Notes: generated by a model not told the origin, from the sequence alone. A DNA stretch of 64,000 nt from Corythucha ciliata (GCA_038030265.1 CM075939.1:16287253-16351252); one strand, 5' to 3'. Positions 33,650 to 45,649 are shown, numbered from the stretch's first letter. Made by a program: numbers and translations.

Positions 33650-36600
33650 TCTCTTTCTTTAAGTCACGTAATGCCTCCAAAAAACTGCAAATCAGTAACG
33701 TTTAAAGTACAGACCTGGTGTAAATCACGGTGTTTTGTATTCAGCAAATATTGTCATTTAGAACATAGCTTATTGCTGCCTAGCCCTACAAAAAGTACCC
33801 CGCAAAAGTATTGCGGGAAGAAAGCATACTTTCTTGTAAGGTATTGCGGCTTATTGCATAACCAGCGTCTCCAAGAAACTGAAATATGTTTTTTTCCTTA
33901 TCCCATTTTCCTATTTATTAGCCGTAGCCGTAACTAGAAATCATCTTGCTGGGCGCCAGATTCCCTATCTAACGATTACACTTTTTTTGACAAAGTAATA
34001 ATAATAACTATTATTAGGAAAAACTAAACACCAAACACGCTCCGGGTAAGAGCTATTGCATTTTAACGAACGACCGAAACACTTATTCCTCTTTCGCTCA
34101 TGTCTCGTTTAACAATCAAAGAGATTAAATAAATAAAACATACAAAAAGAACAAAATACGAGTGAACAATTTCGTTCTATAAATAAAAAAATTCTTCCGA
34201 GTATTATGTTCAAACTACGCTGATCAAAGCGAAAATTGAGAGGGAGAAGTCGTGTGATTTTTATGAAAAAAAAAGAGCTCTTCGTTGCAAAGTGTTGGAA
34301 AGAGGAGGGTTGAGAGTTACACAAATTGAGTTTTTAATGAAGCCAACGAGGTTGAAACTGCTGCATGCGAGAATCGTTAAAAGCTCCACACAGTTTTGGT
34401 GTGTCGGGGGTGCAGAGATCCAACTAGAAAAAGAGTGCGACAAGTGGTGAGAGAGGGGGGTGGCGCTGGAAAAAGCTCTGAAAAATTCGTGCCGGGCGTT
34501 GAGTGGTGGTTTTATAATTCAAAAGAGCAGAAGCGAACATGTGATTCTCCCACTCCACGCGCCCTTTTCACCCCGTTCATACAATCCAGTGCTCAAACCA
34601 TTTAAACAATTCACCTGCGGAATAGTTGATGCGTTGGTTGGTGAGGTTGGTGGTGGTAGGGGGTAACTGCCCCCCCTCCTTCCACACACACACTTTTAAC
34701 CGTGAATTCCCACAGTACGGATGTGCTTTCCTTTTCACAGTCACAAATGAGAAAGGGATGTGAGGGCGAAGTGTAACGTTTGAAAATTGAGAGACAGACG
34801 TCGGTGTGGAAAAGGGATCAGAACTCGCTGACAGATGGATGATGGGAGGTGGGGGTTTTCCGCTTTTCCTGCAGTTCCTGCGGGAGGAGCGTGTAGTGTG
34901 TATGTACTTTTGTCTCAGAGGTTGGCGCTTGTGTTTATGCATCATGTATGTCGCGTGAAATGTTTGTTTTTGGAGGATTCTACCCTTCACCCCGACCGTA
35001 GTACAACAACCACCAGGGAAGCGTGTAAATTAAACACTGCGGCGTCAATTAATTTGACACTGCTACATATTCGGCCTGGAAGATGAAGGAGAACGAAGAA
35101 CTAAATAATCATGAAACGAAATCCTCATTTTCACCTCTTTTGCTCTGTTCTCATGTACAGTCTTCATTTTACGTCATGTAATAAATGATGCTTAATTATG
35201 ATTCCTTCGTGTAAAGTAATGATCTAGACAGCGCCCCTTCAAAACTAATCCATTAGATAGTTCTTTCTTTTCTTATTTTTTACACGTCAGTTATATCCAG
35301 ACGGGTAACCGTTTAACTGGAAGCTCAACGATAATCAGATGACAAAGTTATTACGTGCCTGTTAATTTCCTCTGTCCCAGGAGGATATAGCGAAATGTGA
35401 TATAACAATCCCTAAGGGAGTGGAGGCCAGAGTTCTAATAAGGTGCGGACAGGGCGAAACATCACCCCTACCGAGCTAAGTGGGATTTGTTCATAGGGTA
35501 TAGGGTGGTCGGCCATGTTGGTCGTTGAAAAGCTCTACGAGTTTCCTTTTACTCCTTCTGAGCCTCCTACCAGACTCTAAAAGATGCAGTAAATTGCAGG
35601 AAGAGTATAAGACAAGAAGAACAGCTTTAGAAGGAAGAGGTGTACCCTAAATGTGACGGAGAAGGGCTGGTAAGGGGAAGTTACTATACCTCTTTCACTC
35701 CTACTATAGACGAGGCAAAGGGAGCCCTTTACACTTAGACCCTTATTACGCTTCCTTTCTTCCCCACGGGTTAATACAAGATGCCTCGGCACTATTTGCC
35801 CGAGATTGCCGTTTGAAAGGGGTTTAGCTTCCACTTTGGTGCTTTAGAAACGAAGGGCTCTCTCTCCCTGTGCTGCTACTAGTTCGGGTGAGGGGAAACA
35901 CTAGGTAGGTTGATGGCTCTAGGTGGCTTTCCGCACTAACAGCCCATGGTAGTTCTGACTGTTCAGATCAAAATGTCTCATCTTAATGGAATTTTCGAAA
36001 TTGTCCCTCTTTTAAACCAAACCATACTCTCTTCTTCCTCCTCTTTTAGATTAAAAGTTGACAACGCTTAGGTTTAACTGCACGAGCATTTAGCTTCCAT
36101 CAAAAGAAATGCCAACAGTCCAGAAACACGAGAAAATGAATTCCGAGCAGGATACTTATACGCACGAAAATGGTCTGCGTTTCTTCTGACAATTGAATTA
36201 GGCATGATGTCAAGTGGAAAATCTTAACTTCGAAGACGGAGGAACCCCTTAAAGGAAAAGGCAAGATGACCTGTGCTTATAGAACAACGTTAATATAATA
36301 TAGAAGAAGAAAAAAGCCGAAACCCTAATAATAAAATATTAACCAAGTTAATATAAATTTCCTCGAGGAAAAGAAAAGACCAGCAAGCCCCTAACAAACA
36401 TTTCCCTCATTGCCTGTGACTTGTTAAGTGCAAAAATCTTCACATTTTATCCCTGATGAGCCCCTTTAACAACCCACGGTCCCACTTAATTGTTGTTGGA
36501 AATAAACGATGAAAACGTCTGTCACAAAAGAGGCGTTGCTCAGGGATTAAAAAAAGAGAGAAAATCTTTCTTCAGATGAAGACTTCTTCCCCGCCCCATC

Positions 36601-37730
36601 CATCACCATTTGGGTGTGATAGGAATGATCGAGGAGTGGGGGGGAAGCTTTTTCGGTTGAGAAAGGAGGTTCATTAGAGTTGGAGGCGGTGCAATATGTC
36701 AACTTGACAAAGAACAGCGAGGAATGACAAAGGGGCGGGTACAAATCATCCCTTGATTAACTAAAAGAGGGAACGAATGGGGTTGGGTTGGGAAGGGGTT
36801 GGTGGAGGGGTGACCACCCCTTTCCATGCTTTTGGGCACGAGTTGAAAGGAGCAGAGAGATTTATCATGGCTCGATAAATTCAACTGCTTAACAATCTGA
36901 TGGGATTCCTTTGAGGGTGGCGTAAGTAGTGGATGTGACAGGATGAGAGGGGAGGTGGAGGGTGGAATGAAGGCTCATCTGAAGAACGTAAAAAGGGAGA
37001 AGAAAGACAATTGAGAATTGAAATATTTCTCAACACGGTTGAAAGAAGAGTCAAGAAGAATTTTGTCATTGGAAAAAGGATGAGGGGGAGGGAGGTTCAG
37101 CTTTATAAAGAAATAAAAAAACACTCCCCTTGAAACTTCAAGGAGAAGAAAAAGAAAGATTTTGATTAATCATTTTTCAGAACAAAAAGATTCGCGTGAA
37201 ATACATTGAAACTTTGCGAGGAGTATTTGATAAAATATTTGGATTAAACTTCAATTTTCCATTGTCGGGTTTTATGAAGTCACAGTCATATTTAAAGGGA
37301 ACATATAGGCGCGCGAGTTTTATTTCACATTTTTCGACTTGAGGCGACGTAGGTTTTTTGGCTTCTGAACATTACGAAATTAGCATTGCCGTATTCTAGA
37401 TTATTGTATGGAACCCTCATGTACACACACCTACTTATTATAATGATAATGAGCAACGATACAGCAATACATCATGTTCAGAATTACTTGGGCTGGGGGT
37501 TTAAGACCCGATACTTGACCACATCACGATTCTTGTACTACAACAAGAAGTTTGGAATAACAGTTGTTCATGAAATGCGAAATAAAACTCGCGCGCCCAT
37601 GTTCCCTTTAACCAGCATGAAATCGGAGGGGTCAGAGCACTGAAAAAATTGACACGGCCGTGGAAGTTTTCTAGTTTATTTTTTTCGTATGCATTATTGA
37701 TGAACGCCAAATTCTGGAACATAGAAGCAT
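33650..37730. other. No gene recognised
   Basis: About 4 kb of mixed composition with purine-rich runs (36.5-37.1 kb) and an AC run near 34685. The longest open frames (137 codons at 34577-34990 minus, 88 at 33671) show no domain, signal peptide or splice-consistent extension. I see no repeat field here. Confidence 0.4.
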
Positions 37731-37734
37731 TTAT

Positions 37735-38348
37735 TTAGTTTTCAAGCGTCCTCCACCACCACTCCTTAACGAAGTTGAGGATATTTCCCGTAGCCATCCT
37801 GGAGATGTCCTCCGGTTGAAGCACATCATTTCCAAGATGTAGAAAGCGTAACCGCCCCAGAGCCTGGCACTCACACAGTACGTGTTCTGCTGTTTCCACG
37901 GCCAAGTCGCAAAATCTGCAAATGTCCGTGCCAGACTTCTTCAATAGTCTGAGTGTATATCGAAGGGCACAATAACGGAATGTCCCGTTAGCAGTCCCAC
38001 CAAGATCCTAAGGTCTCCTCGACTCAGAGAGATCAGGCCCTTCTCCGATCTGCCCTTTGGAGCGACAATGAGCTTGGCCTGCCTGAGACCTGGTTGTCTA
38101 ACCCAGTGTTGATGATGCCTCTCGTCCAACCACGCCTGCACCTGCCTCATCGTGAAGGACTTTGTGACCCTATGAGACTTGGCTCAGGGCCCACGTAAGG
38201 CATCTCTGATCCTCTCTTCGCGAGTTGATCAGCCCCACGAAATTCAAATAAGACGATTCCCCTCAAACCCCTTGTGACCCGGCACCCACATCAAAGTAAG
38301 GCTGTTTACCGTTGCCACAGGCCTGAGGGCTTCAAGACAGCTCCAAAC
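37735..38348 (-). pseudogene. Non-LTR retrotransposon: RNase H C-terminus and Cys-His tail
   Basis: Read on the minus strand from 38348 it encodes a continuation of the RNase H domain, with LTLMWVPGHKGFEGN. After two or more stops follow MRQVQAWLDERHHQHW, a GDLRILVGLLTGH block and CRFCDLAVETAEHVLCEC, a C-x2-C-x8-H-x3-C motif. This motif closes the ORF2 of I/R1/Jockey-group elements with RNase H. The frame is broken several times, so it is inactive. It is the 3' part of the element whose upstream half is at 40571-42000. The last stop is at 37735. Confidence 0.85.
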
Positions 38349-38383
38349 TAGTTTGGAATTTTAGGGTTAGTAACATCGTTATA

Positions 38384-40294
38384 CAGGGTGTTCACCGGTG
38401 GCGTTGACTATATTGCACGCGGTGAAAGTACATGCCAAGAGCTGTAAAATTGTCCCTTTCACTTTTTTATTATCTCCAGCCGTTACCGAGATATGACGTT
38501 TTGAACACTTTTCATGAAGAAAATCAGTTTTCATGAGAAAACCAGGTTTTCTCGGGTTTTATGTGGTGCTTGTAGAAATTGAATGACAGATTCGGATTCT
38601 GCACAAAATTTACCCTAAGATGCAATGAGATTCGTTTCGGAATTATCTTGACACACCCATCATTCTAGGCGTCAAAGTTTTTCTTTGCACAAAAAAAGAT
38701 TTCTTGCTAATTTGTCCCCTTGATTTTCAATAGTGGGAAAAAATCGCAGGTGACACACCGGTACTCTAAAAACATCTCCAAGCAGTCAGCTTTCGAATGA
38801 CGTATCCCAAAACCAGCTTCTGGCTTATTTTGGCCACCAAAATCAGCTTTTTTTTTTTTTTTTTTTAAAAAACTACCCTCTGAGTCAAATACCAGAAGGC
38901 CCCAATGCCAGTTAATTAAAAACCACTCGTTAATCTCATAAGCTATGCCTCACAGCCATCCTGCAGCAATCTTGTATTCTTACTTCTTAGTGTGTGGGAT
39001 CTTCATCAATAAAGTCCACGCTGTGGACAGTGTTCATTGTTTCCCAAACGTAGGGATCCGGAGGCGGAAAGATCAGGTATCATGACTATGCATGAGCGGC
39101 ACTCTTGTGTTCTTATTGCGAGAGATCTTCATCAAACAAGCCCACGATCTGGACAGTGTTCATGGACCAGTCAGATCATGTTTCCTCATGCTGACCCCAA
39201 AATGAGTCCTTGAGATAATTATTCCACTATGAGCTGGACGCTGTACATTATCCACCCATTATTTCTGCTGACGGCTTACAATGTGAGGGGCATCTTCAAT
39301 AAGTCGATTCAAATCGAAAAACACGTAGAGGATAAATTGGTGGGATAGGTATCCAATTTTCAATTATCCCTATATCCAGGTTTTAGCTATAGGCATATTA
39401 TCCAGACCTAGGGTCAACTTCTGGATGCTAGAGGGAGACTCTGCTTCGTCAAGTGTATGGGAATTGGAAAGTCCTCAAAAAAGATAGTCGGCATCCATTT
39501 CACCTGAAAGAAGTCCAGCAGCTGCTACTCAATGCGGTGGCCAATGGGTGGGTGTCCTGATGCCCATAACTGCCCCCTCACATGGGATGATTCCCATAAC
39601 GAAAGAAGCATCGTGGAATGGATGAACGAAAATTTTGAAGACCGGTGGATTAGGCGTCACGGTCCCGTCATGTGGCCAGCGAGGAGCCCTGGCCTAACGC
39701 TAACAGCTTTCTACGTTTGGGCAACTCTAAAATCCACGCTGTACAGGGTTGGTACAACTGACCAGTACGACCTCGTCCAAAGAATTCAAGAGTGATGCCA
39801 AAATTGAGTGTCAATATTTTTAAAAGAAAGGTGATTTCGACGGCAAAAATAAGCCAGAAGCTGGTTTTGTGATACGTCATTCGAAAGCTGACAGCTTGGA
39901 GATGTTTTTACAGTACAGGTGCGTCACCTGCGATTTCTTCTCACTAGTGAAAATCAAGAGAATAAATTAGCAAAAAATCTCACTTTGTGCAATGAAAAAT
40001 TTTTGACGCCTACAATGATGGGCGTGCCCAGGTAAATCCAAAACGAATCGCATTGCATCTAATGGTAAATTTTGTGCAGAATCCGAATCAGTCATTCAAT
40101 TTCTAAACGCACCACATAGAACCCGAGAAAACGTAGTTTTCTCATGAAAACTGATTTTCTTAATAAAAAGTGTTCAAAAAATCATATCTCGGTAACGGCT
40201 GAAGATTTTAAAAAAGTGAAAGGGAAAATTTTTCAGCTCTTGGCATGTACTTTCGCCGTGTGCAATATAGTCAACGCCACCGGTGAACACCCTG
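38384..40294 (+). mobile_element. Deleted Tc1/mariner-superfamily transposon with very long inverted repeats
   Basis: The ends are CAGGGTGTTCACCGGTGGCG and its complement, flanked on both sides by TATA, consistent with TA target choice. The inverted repeats run about 465 bp each (38384-38848 and 39832-40294), with scattered mismatches and a T run at 38850-38866 just inside the left one. The middle holds a transposase remnant and an internal direct repeat (around 38990-39040 and 39110-39165). Such long terminal repeats are unusual for canonical mariner, whose ends are commonly about 30 bp. Confidence 0.85.
39456..39795 (+). pseudogene. Mariner-type transposase remnant
   Basis: Two pieces of the transposase survive. 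At 39459-39535 the reading WKVLKKDSRHPFHLKEVQQL is the second helix-turn-helix part of the DNA-binding region. At 39595-39795 the reading ERSIVEWMNENFEDRWIRRHGP, WPARSPGLTLTAFYVWATLKS and DLVQRIQE is the C-terminal end of the DDE domain. The catalytic core between them is deleted, and the usual acidic residue of the ARSPDLT motif is Gly here. It cannot be active. Confidence 0.8.
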
Positions 40295-40570
40295 TATATA
40301 AAAGGTGTACAATAATACAAATTAGATAGATATATAATCACTAAAGATATTGTCTTCCCACACGTCCTTTTTTATTGTTCCTAACAGGTTTTCGGTCTAC
40401 AAGGAAACCATCTTCGGGGAAAAAAGAATTCTTGTCAAAAACCTCTAAAAATTTTTTCGTGAAGAGCACATCTATCACAGTCAAAAACAAACCCAGATGA
40501 CCAGATTGTTGACCAGACTTGTTTGCCAGACGTGACCAGACCAGGCAACTACGGCTACTTATCTAATTTG

Positions 40571-42000
40571 TAGTTTGGAATTCACGACACTTGAGCCTAG
40601 GGCTTTAAGAGCCCCCAGGCTGTCAGACAAGAAGAAGATCATCGCTTTCCGAAGACCCCTCTCACTAATCTTCCGTGCACAGGCTTCTATAGCATAGATC
40701 TCCGCCTGAAAGATGGTGGCGGTCGCCCCAAGGGACTCACAATGCTGAAGCCTGGGGCCAAAGGCCCCAATGCCAGCACCCCCATCCTTCACAGATCCAT
40801 CAGTATACCTTACTTGCGTGCCGGGCTTAAACCTCGGCAAACCCTTATCCCAAAAGACGTGGTTACCTATATCGACCTTAAACGGATCCAAACCCATCCT
40901 CACTTGCAGGAGATCCGTAACGACTTCAGCCGTCTCACTACATGCAACTTCTTCCAGAACACTCAAGTGCCCAACCTGCACACCCCGCTTCACGTGCTCC
41001 GCCCGCAGCAGCCTCACCACCGCCATATACGCGGTCGCCTGCACATGAATGTGCAGGAGAGGCATGTCCAGTAACACCTCCATGGCCGCTGTCGGGAACG
41101 TGTACATAGCACCCGTTACTCCAAAACAGGCCTGGCGCTGCAAATTACTCAGCAAGGCCTGGACTGTCCCTTGTTTCGTCTTCTGCCACCATAAGAGTGA
41201 ACCAAAGGTGACGATGGGCCTAACAACGGCTGTGTACAGCCACAACACCATTTTTGGCTGTAGACCTCATATTTTGCCAAACATTTTCCGACCAGGCCAC
41301 ATTGCGAACGTGGCCTTATTCAGCACCCTCCTGATATGCGAGGTCCATTTGAGCCCCTGATTCAGCGTAACTCCAAGGTACTAGACTTCTTTTCCTACTT
41401 TCAACACTTCTCCATTCAGTCGAACTACCTTTAATGCCAGCTTTCTCCGCCTAGTAAACGCAACAAGGGTGGTCTTCTCAGGGTTAACCCTGAGACCGTG
41501 CCTGCTGCACCATCGCTGCACTCTGTTAAGGGCACCCTGCATCCTGTTGGATATGGTATCATCGAATTTGCCCCTAACTAGAATCGCAAGGTCATCCGTG
41601 TAACCAACTACCTCATAACCTTGCTCCTTAAGGATAGCGAGAAGCTCGTCTACCACGAGCAACCAGAACAAAGTAGAGAGCACACCCCCCTTCGAGGACA
41701 TCCTCTTGAGGGGAACACTGAAACAGTCTCCCCTTCCAGCTCCGAGTCACGACGCGGCATTCCAGCATCCCCTTGATCCATTTCATTGAACATGGATCAA
41801 CCTCTCTGCTCGTTACCGCAGCCTCTATTGAGTCATAGGTGGTGTTATCAAAGGCACCACCTATGTCCAGGAAACAGCCCAGTGCAGTTTCTTTCGCCTC
41901 CAGAGATTTTTCAACCTTACCCACCAGTTCGTTCAGGTGGTCTCAGTAGATTTGTCCGCCTGGTAGGCATGCTGCCCCCTTTGGATTGGTTTAGTTTTAA
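40571..42000 (-). pseudogene. Non-LTR retrotransposon reverse transcriptase and RNase H, copy 1
   Basis: On the minus strand, from 42000 downwards, the reading gives QHAYQADKSTET, FLDIGGAFDNTTYDSIEAAV (palm), GGVLSTLFWLLVVDELL, the catalytic GYTDDLAIL box, VNPEKTTLVAFTRR, LWLYTAVVRPIVTFGSLLWW (thumb) and the RNase H start RYTDGSVKDGGAGIGAFGP with EIYAIEACARKI. This order with RNase H is typical of the I/R1/LOA part of the Jockey group. Lesions include a one-base loss before LNELVGKVEKSL, a TGA after GRKMFGK and a private TAG after KVGKEV at 41381. The N-terminal endonuclease region is absent; homology ends at about 42000. Confidence 0.88.
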
Positions 42001-42914
42001 GGCAACTGACCTTCATACCCAGGCCAATTACCACTTGAAAAATGATGAAAGGTTAGTGCTTTCAGTGCTGTTAGTCCGGACGGCAAACGAAGAGAGCTTT
42101 TATCTATTTATAAGCCCTCAGATCTCTGTTGGCTTCCCTGAGAATTACCGAGGCCGTCGTCTTTTACTTCCATGTTCCCGTAGGGAAGGAAGTTTGGTAA
42201 TGGCAAAAAAAAAAAATGTTTTAGCTCACACCAGATTCGTGTACCTGGACCCCGAAAAGGCCTAAATCTCGATTTTCAGTATGGCGTCTGTCGTCCGTCC
42301 GTCGTCCACTTTTACTCTCAACAGATCTGGGCGAATGATGGCTCAAAAGTTGTGTTTTCATCTCTAGATATTCACCGTACAATTTGAAAACGATTGGTTG
42401 AGCGAAATGTGGTCGATGTAAAAATGGTTGGATCCTTATTTTTTTTATTATAGCGACACGAATTATACCGCACACGTACATACGCAGCGATTGAAGCGAG
42501 GCCCGTCTTTAAAGTGGAAGCGAGGATTGGCTTCATTTTCTGATAAACCCACAACAGTAGCCCTCAATTGATAGCTTCAACCGCCAATAACCAACGCTAC
42601 GTAGTTGCTATTTGCTATAGCACGTAAGGTTACTTTGAAAATTTACCAGCTGTATTATTAATCCAAAAAAGCCTTTTTGTAGCCAGTTAAAAGCCATTCA
42701 AGTTCACCACTCAAGTTCTCAGCCTCCCGCCGGTTTGGTTGTCGAATGCGTGCATATAGAAGCCGCAATCGAAAATGCTGGATTCTACTTTTTTGCATGT
42801 TTCCCTTCCTTGTGTATGCTTCAATTTGTGACTGATAAATGATATTATAATAACGATTTTTTTCTATTCCAAAAACGGATATTTGTTATTATCCCCCGGG
42901 CCAGTCCACCACTG
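41108..42914 (-). repeat. Tandem duplication, unit 1 (1807 bp)
   Basis: Begins AGCACCCGTTACTCC and ends GGGCCAGTCCACCACTG. The same sequence follows immediately as unit 2. It contains the reverse transcriptase palm and fingers plus about 900 bp of non-coding DNA (42000-42914), whose end inverted reads CAGTGGTGGACTGGCC, a hAT-like terminus. Confidence 0.93.
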
Positions 42915-43785
42915 AGCACCCGTTACTCCAAAACAGGCCTGGCGCTGCAAATTACTCAGCAAGGCCTGGACTGTCCCTTGTTTCGTCTTCTGCCACCATA
43001 AGAGTGAGTCATAGGTGACGATGGGCCTAACAACGGCTGTGTACAGCCACAACACCATTTTTGGCTGTAGACCTCATATTTTGCCAAACATTTTCCGACC
43101 AGGCCACATTGCGAACGTGGCCTTATTCAGCACCCTCCTGATATGCGAGGTCCATTTGAGCCCCTGATTCAGTGTAACTCCAAGGTACTTGACTTCTTTT
43201 CCTACTTTCAACACTTCTCCAATCAGTCGAACTACCTTTAATGCCAGATTTGTCCGCCTAGTAAACGCAACAAGGGTGGTCCTCTCAGGGTTAACCCTGA
43301 GACCGTGCCTCCTGCACCATCGCTGCACTCTGTTAAGGGCACCCTGCATCCTGTTGGATATGGTATCATCGAATTTGCCCCTAACTAGAATCGCAAGGTC
43401 ATCCGTGTAACCAACTACCTCATAACCTTGCTCCTTTAGGATAGCGAGAAGCTCGTCTACCACGAGCAACCAGAGCAAAGTAGAGAGCACCCCCCCCCTT
43501 TGAGGACATCCCCTTGAGGGCAACACGGAAACAGTCTCCGGCATTCCAGCATCCCCTTGATCCATTTCACTGAACATGGATCAACCTCTCTGCTCGTTAC
43601 CGCAGCCTCTATAGACTCATAGGTGGTGTTATCAAAGGCACCACCTATGTCCAGGAAACAGCCCAGTGCAGTTTCTTTCGCCTCCAAAGATTTTTCAACC
43701 TTACCCACCAGTTCGTTCAGGTGGTCTCAGTAGATTTGTCCGCCTGGTAGGCATGCTGCCCCCTTTGGATTGGTTTAGTTTTAAG
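42915..43785 (-). pseudogene. Non-LTR reverse transcriptase, copy 2 (from the tandem duplication)
   Basis: Encodes the same palm with GYTDDLAILVRGKFDD and, unlike copy 1, reads through KVGKEVKYLGVTLNQGLKW to the shared TGA after GRKMFGKI. It is cut at the thumb (QACFGVTGA) by the duplication junction, so RNase H is absent. The one-base frameshift in the fingers and the TGA are shared with copy 1, so the element was already dead when duplicated. Confidence 0.9.
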
Positions 43786-44574
43786 GCAACTGACCTTCAT
43801 ACCCAGGCCAATTACCACTTGAAAAATGATGAAAGGTTAGTGCTTTCAGTGCTGTTAGTCCGGACGGCAAACGAAAAGAGCTTTTATCTATTTATAAGCC
43901 CTCAGATCTCTGTTGGCTTCCCTGAGAGTTACCGAGGCCGTCGCCTTTTACTTCCATGTTCCCGAAAAGGCCTAAATCTCGATTTTCAGTATGGCGTCTG
44001 TCGTCCGTCCGTCGTCCACTTTTACTCTCAACAGATCTGGGCGAGTGATGGCTCAAAAGTTGTGTCTTCATCTCTAGATATTCACCGTACAATTTGAAAA
44101 CGATTGGTTGAGCGAAATGTGCTCGATGTAAAAATGGTTGGATCCTTATTTTTTTTATTATAGCGACACGAATTATACCGCACACGTACATACGCAGCGA
44201 TTGAAGCGAGGCTCGTCTTTAAAGTGAAAGCGAGGATTGGCTTCATTTTCTGATAAACCCGCAACTGTAGCGCTCAATTGATAGCTTCAACCGCCAATAG
44301 CTAACGCTACGTAGTTGCTATTTGCTATAGCACGTAAGGTTACTTTGAAAATTTACCAGCTGTATTACTAATCCAAAAAAGCCATTTTATAGCCAGTTAA
44401 AAGCCATTCAAGTTCACCACTCAAGTTCTCAGCCTCCCGCTGGTTTGGTTGTCGAATGCGTGCATCTAGAAGCCGCAATCGAAAATGCTGGATTCTAATT
44501 TTTAGCAGGTTTCCCTTCCTTGTGTGTGCTTCAATTTGTGACTGATAAATGATATTATAATAACGATTTTTTTC

Positions 44575-44624
44575 TATTCCAAAAACGGATATTTGTTATT
44601 ATCCCCCGGGCCAGTCCACCACTG
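44575..44624. mobile_element. hAT-like right terminus at the end of the duplicated block
   Basis: Inverted it reads CAGTGGTGGACTGGCCCGGG, a typical hAT-style end. The same end occurs at 42914 in unit 1. The octamer outside is AGCAGAGC. No left end preceded by this octamer was found, so the left half is lost or lies elsewhere. Confidence 0.5.
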
Positions 44625-44629
44625 AGCAG

Positions 44630-45150
44630 AGCGATATTTGGTTTTTCTTATGCTGTGAAACCGATGAAATTACTTGTATGGGCGACAGATCTTCGTGAAA
44701 TTGGTTTTGAATGGGTCAAGAGCGCGGAATTTCGATTTCGAAAAGAGAGTCAGACCCCCTGAAATTGCCCTTGAAAACGAGCCAAACTCGGGAAATGACA
44801 TTTTAAATGGATCAACAATGCGACACTTGAAGTTTTTGGAATTTAAAAATAATTGTTCAAGGCAAGAGTCGAAACAATAATTATAATTTTTAAATTAGTC
44901 ATATCAACAAAATAGCGCTGCGAGTGCCCCGAGTGCCAAATCCGTAAGATTCGTATTTATAGCGGAATGGCTTTTTTTTTAGAGAGTCAACTCAGTGAAA
45001 TTGGATTTTTGAATGGGTCAACTCCACGAAATTTGCATTTTTCTGATTCGATCCGGTGACATGGGGTTTTTAAGCTGATAATCCACTATATTTAGTCTTC
45101 GAATGGTCCAAACCCGCGAAATTCATTTCTGAAAGGGCCCGATTTGGCTA
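44630..45150 (+). repeat. C-family field (sense)
   Basis: Units of about 38-45 bp, for example GAATGGGTCAACTCCACGAAATT and AGAGTCAACTCAGTGAAATTGG. It directly follows the hAT-like end at 44624. Confidence 0.75.
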
Positions 45151-45503
45151 ATATTCCAAATATCTCATCATGAATTCATGGGTTTGGCTCATTTTCCCTC
45201 TCATCACGTTTGCCTCTCCGCTCATTCCGGCTCTCGAATGTTCAAGTACAGAGGCTTCAAATTTATTTGTTCGATCCCCCCTAAAATTGGCTCACTATAC
45301 CCGACCCCTCACGTCACACGTGTATACGACGATGCTCGATTCGATTCACCCCGAAATCTAGAAAGGACGGCCAGTAAAGTCTATTTTTTGTGGGGATTTC
45401 GACCTGTAAACTACTTCAGTGTTTCCCAAAACATTGGACTTCCTAAACTAGAGATTTTTCTTCAGACTTCGTTCTCTTTGGCTATACTTACAATAGAGCC
45501 TCA

Positions 45504-45645
45504 GGGTCGTATTCAGAAACCAACCTCAACTTTAAGGCCTCCTTAAAGAGCTTCAAAACAGGTGATACATTTTAATAGACCGTATGACCTTTGCATGCAC
45601 AATTTAAGTTAAGGCTCAGATAAGGAAGGTCTCTGAATACGGCCA
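45504..45645. mobile_element. Short MITE with GGNCGTATTCAGA termini
   Basis: The left end GGGTCGTATTCAGAAACC is mirrored by the right end, which inverted reads GGCCGTATTCAGAGACC. Inner TTTAAGGCC and CCTTAACTTAA words are also roughly inverted. TCA flanks both sides. Related single ends occur at 52264 (GGACCGTATTCATAGTCG) and 49613 (GGCCCGTACTCATAGTTG). Confidence 0.75.
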
Positions 45646-45649
45646 TCAG

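Larger units (their letters stand above)
38361..40570. mobile_element. 2210-bp insertion splitting the retrotransposon, with 12-bp target duplication
   Basis: TAGTTTGGAATT occurs at 38349-38360 and again at 40571-40582. Removing everything between restores the RNase H reading across VVNSKLVWSCLEAL. The inserted DNA has three parts: a short left piece starting TTAGGGTTAG, the mariner-like element at 38384-40294, and about 275 bp on the right. A 12-bp duplication is wrong for mariner (TA), so the mariner was either carried in by, or landed later in, another inserted element. Confidence 0.8.
42915..44628 (-). repeat. Tandem duplication, unit 2 (about 1714 bp)
   Basis: Collinear with unit 1 with a few percent substitutions and two deletions. 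About 27 bp are lost near 43537 and about 70 bp near 43962, the latter removing an A-rich stretch present at 42200-42257. The unit junction and the outer right end share AGCA, a 4-bp microhomology. Confidence 0.93.

Noticed and set aside
34577..34990. 137-codon minus-strand open frame
   Set aside because: Low-complexity His/Thr/Pro content, no domain, and several equally long frames on the other strand overlap it.
38361..38370. Telomeric repeat (TTAGGGTTAG) at an insertion edge
   Set aside because: Ten bases are too few; probably chance. Mentioned only in the nested-insertion finding.
39532..39795. Functional mariner transposase
   Set aside because: Only the DNA-binding and C-terminal edges remain; the catalytic core is deleted and the ARSPDLT acidic residue is Gly.
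41786..42265. 159-codon plus-strand open frame (and its partner at 43666-44097)
   Set aside because: Antisense to the reverse transcriptase fragment and the attached 900-bp block; it exists twice only because the block is duplicated.
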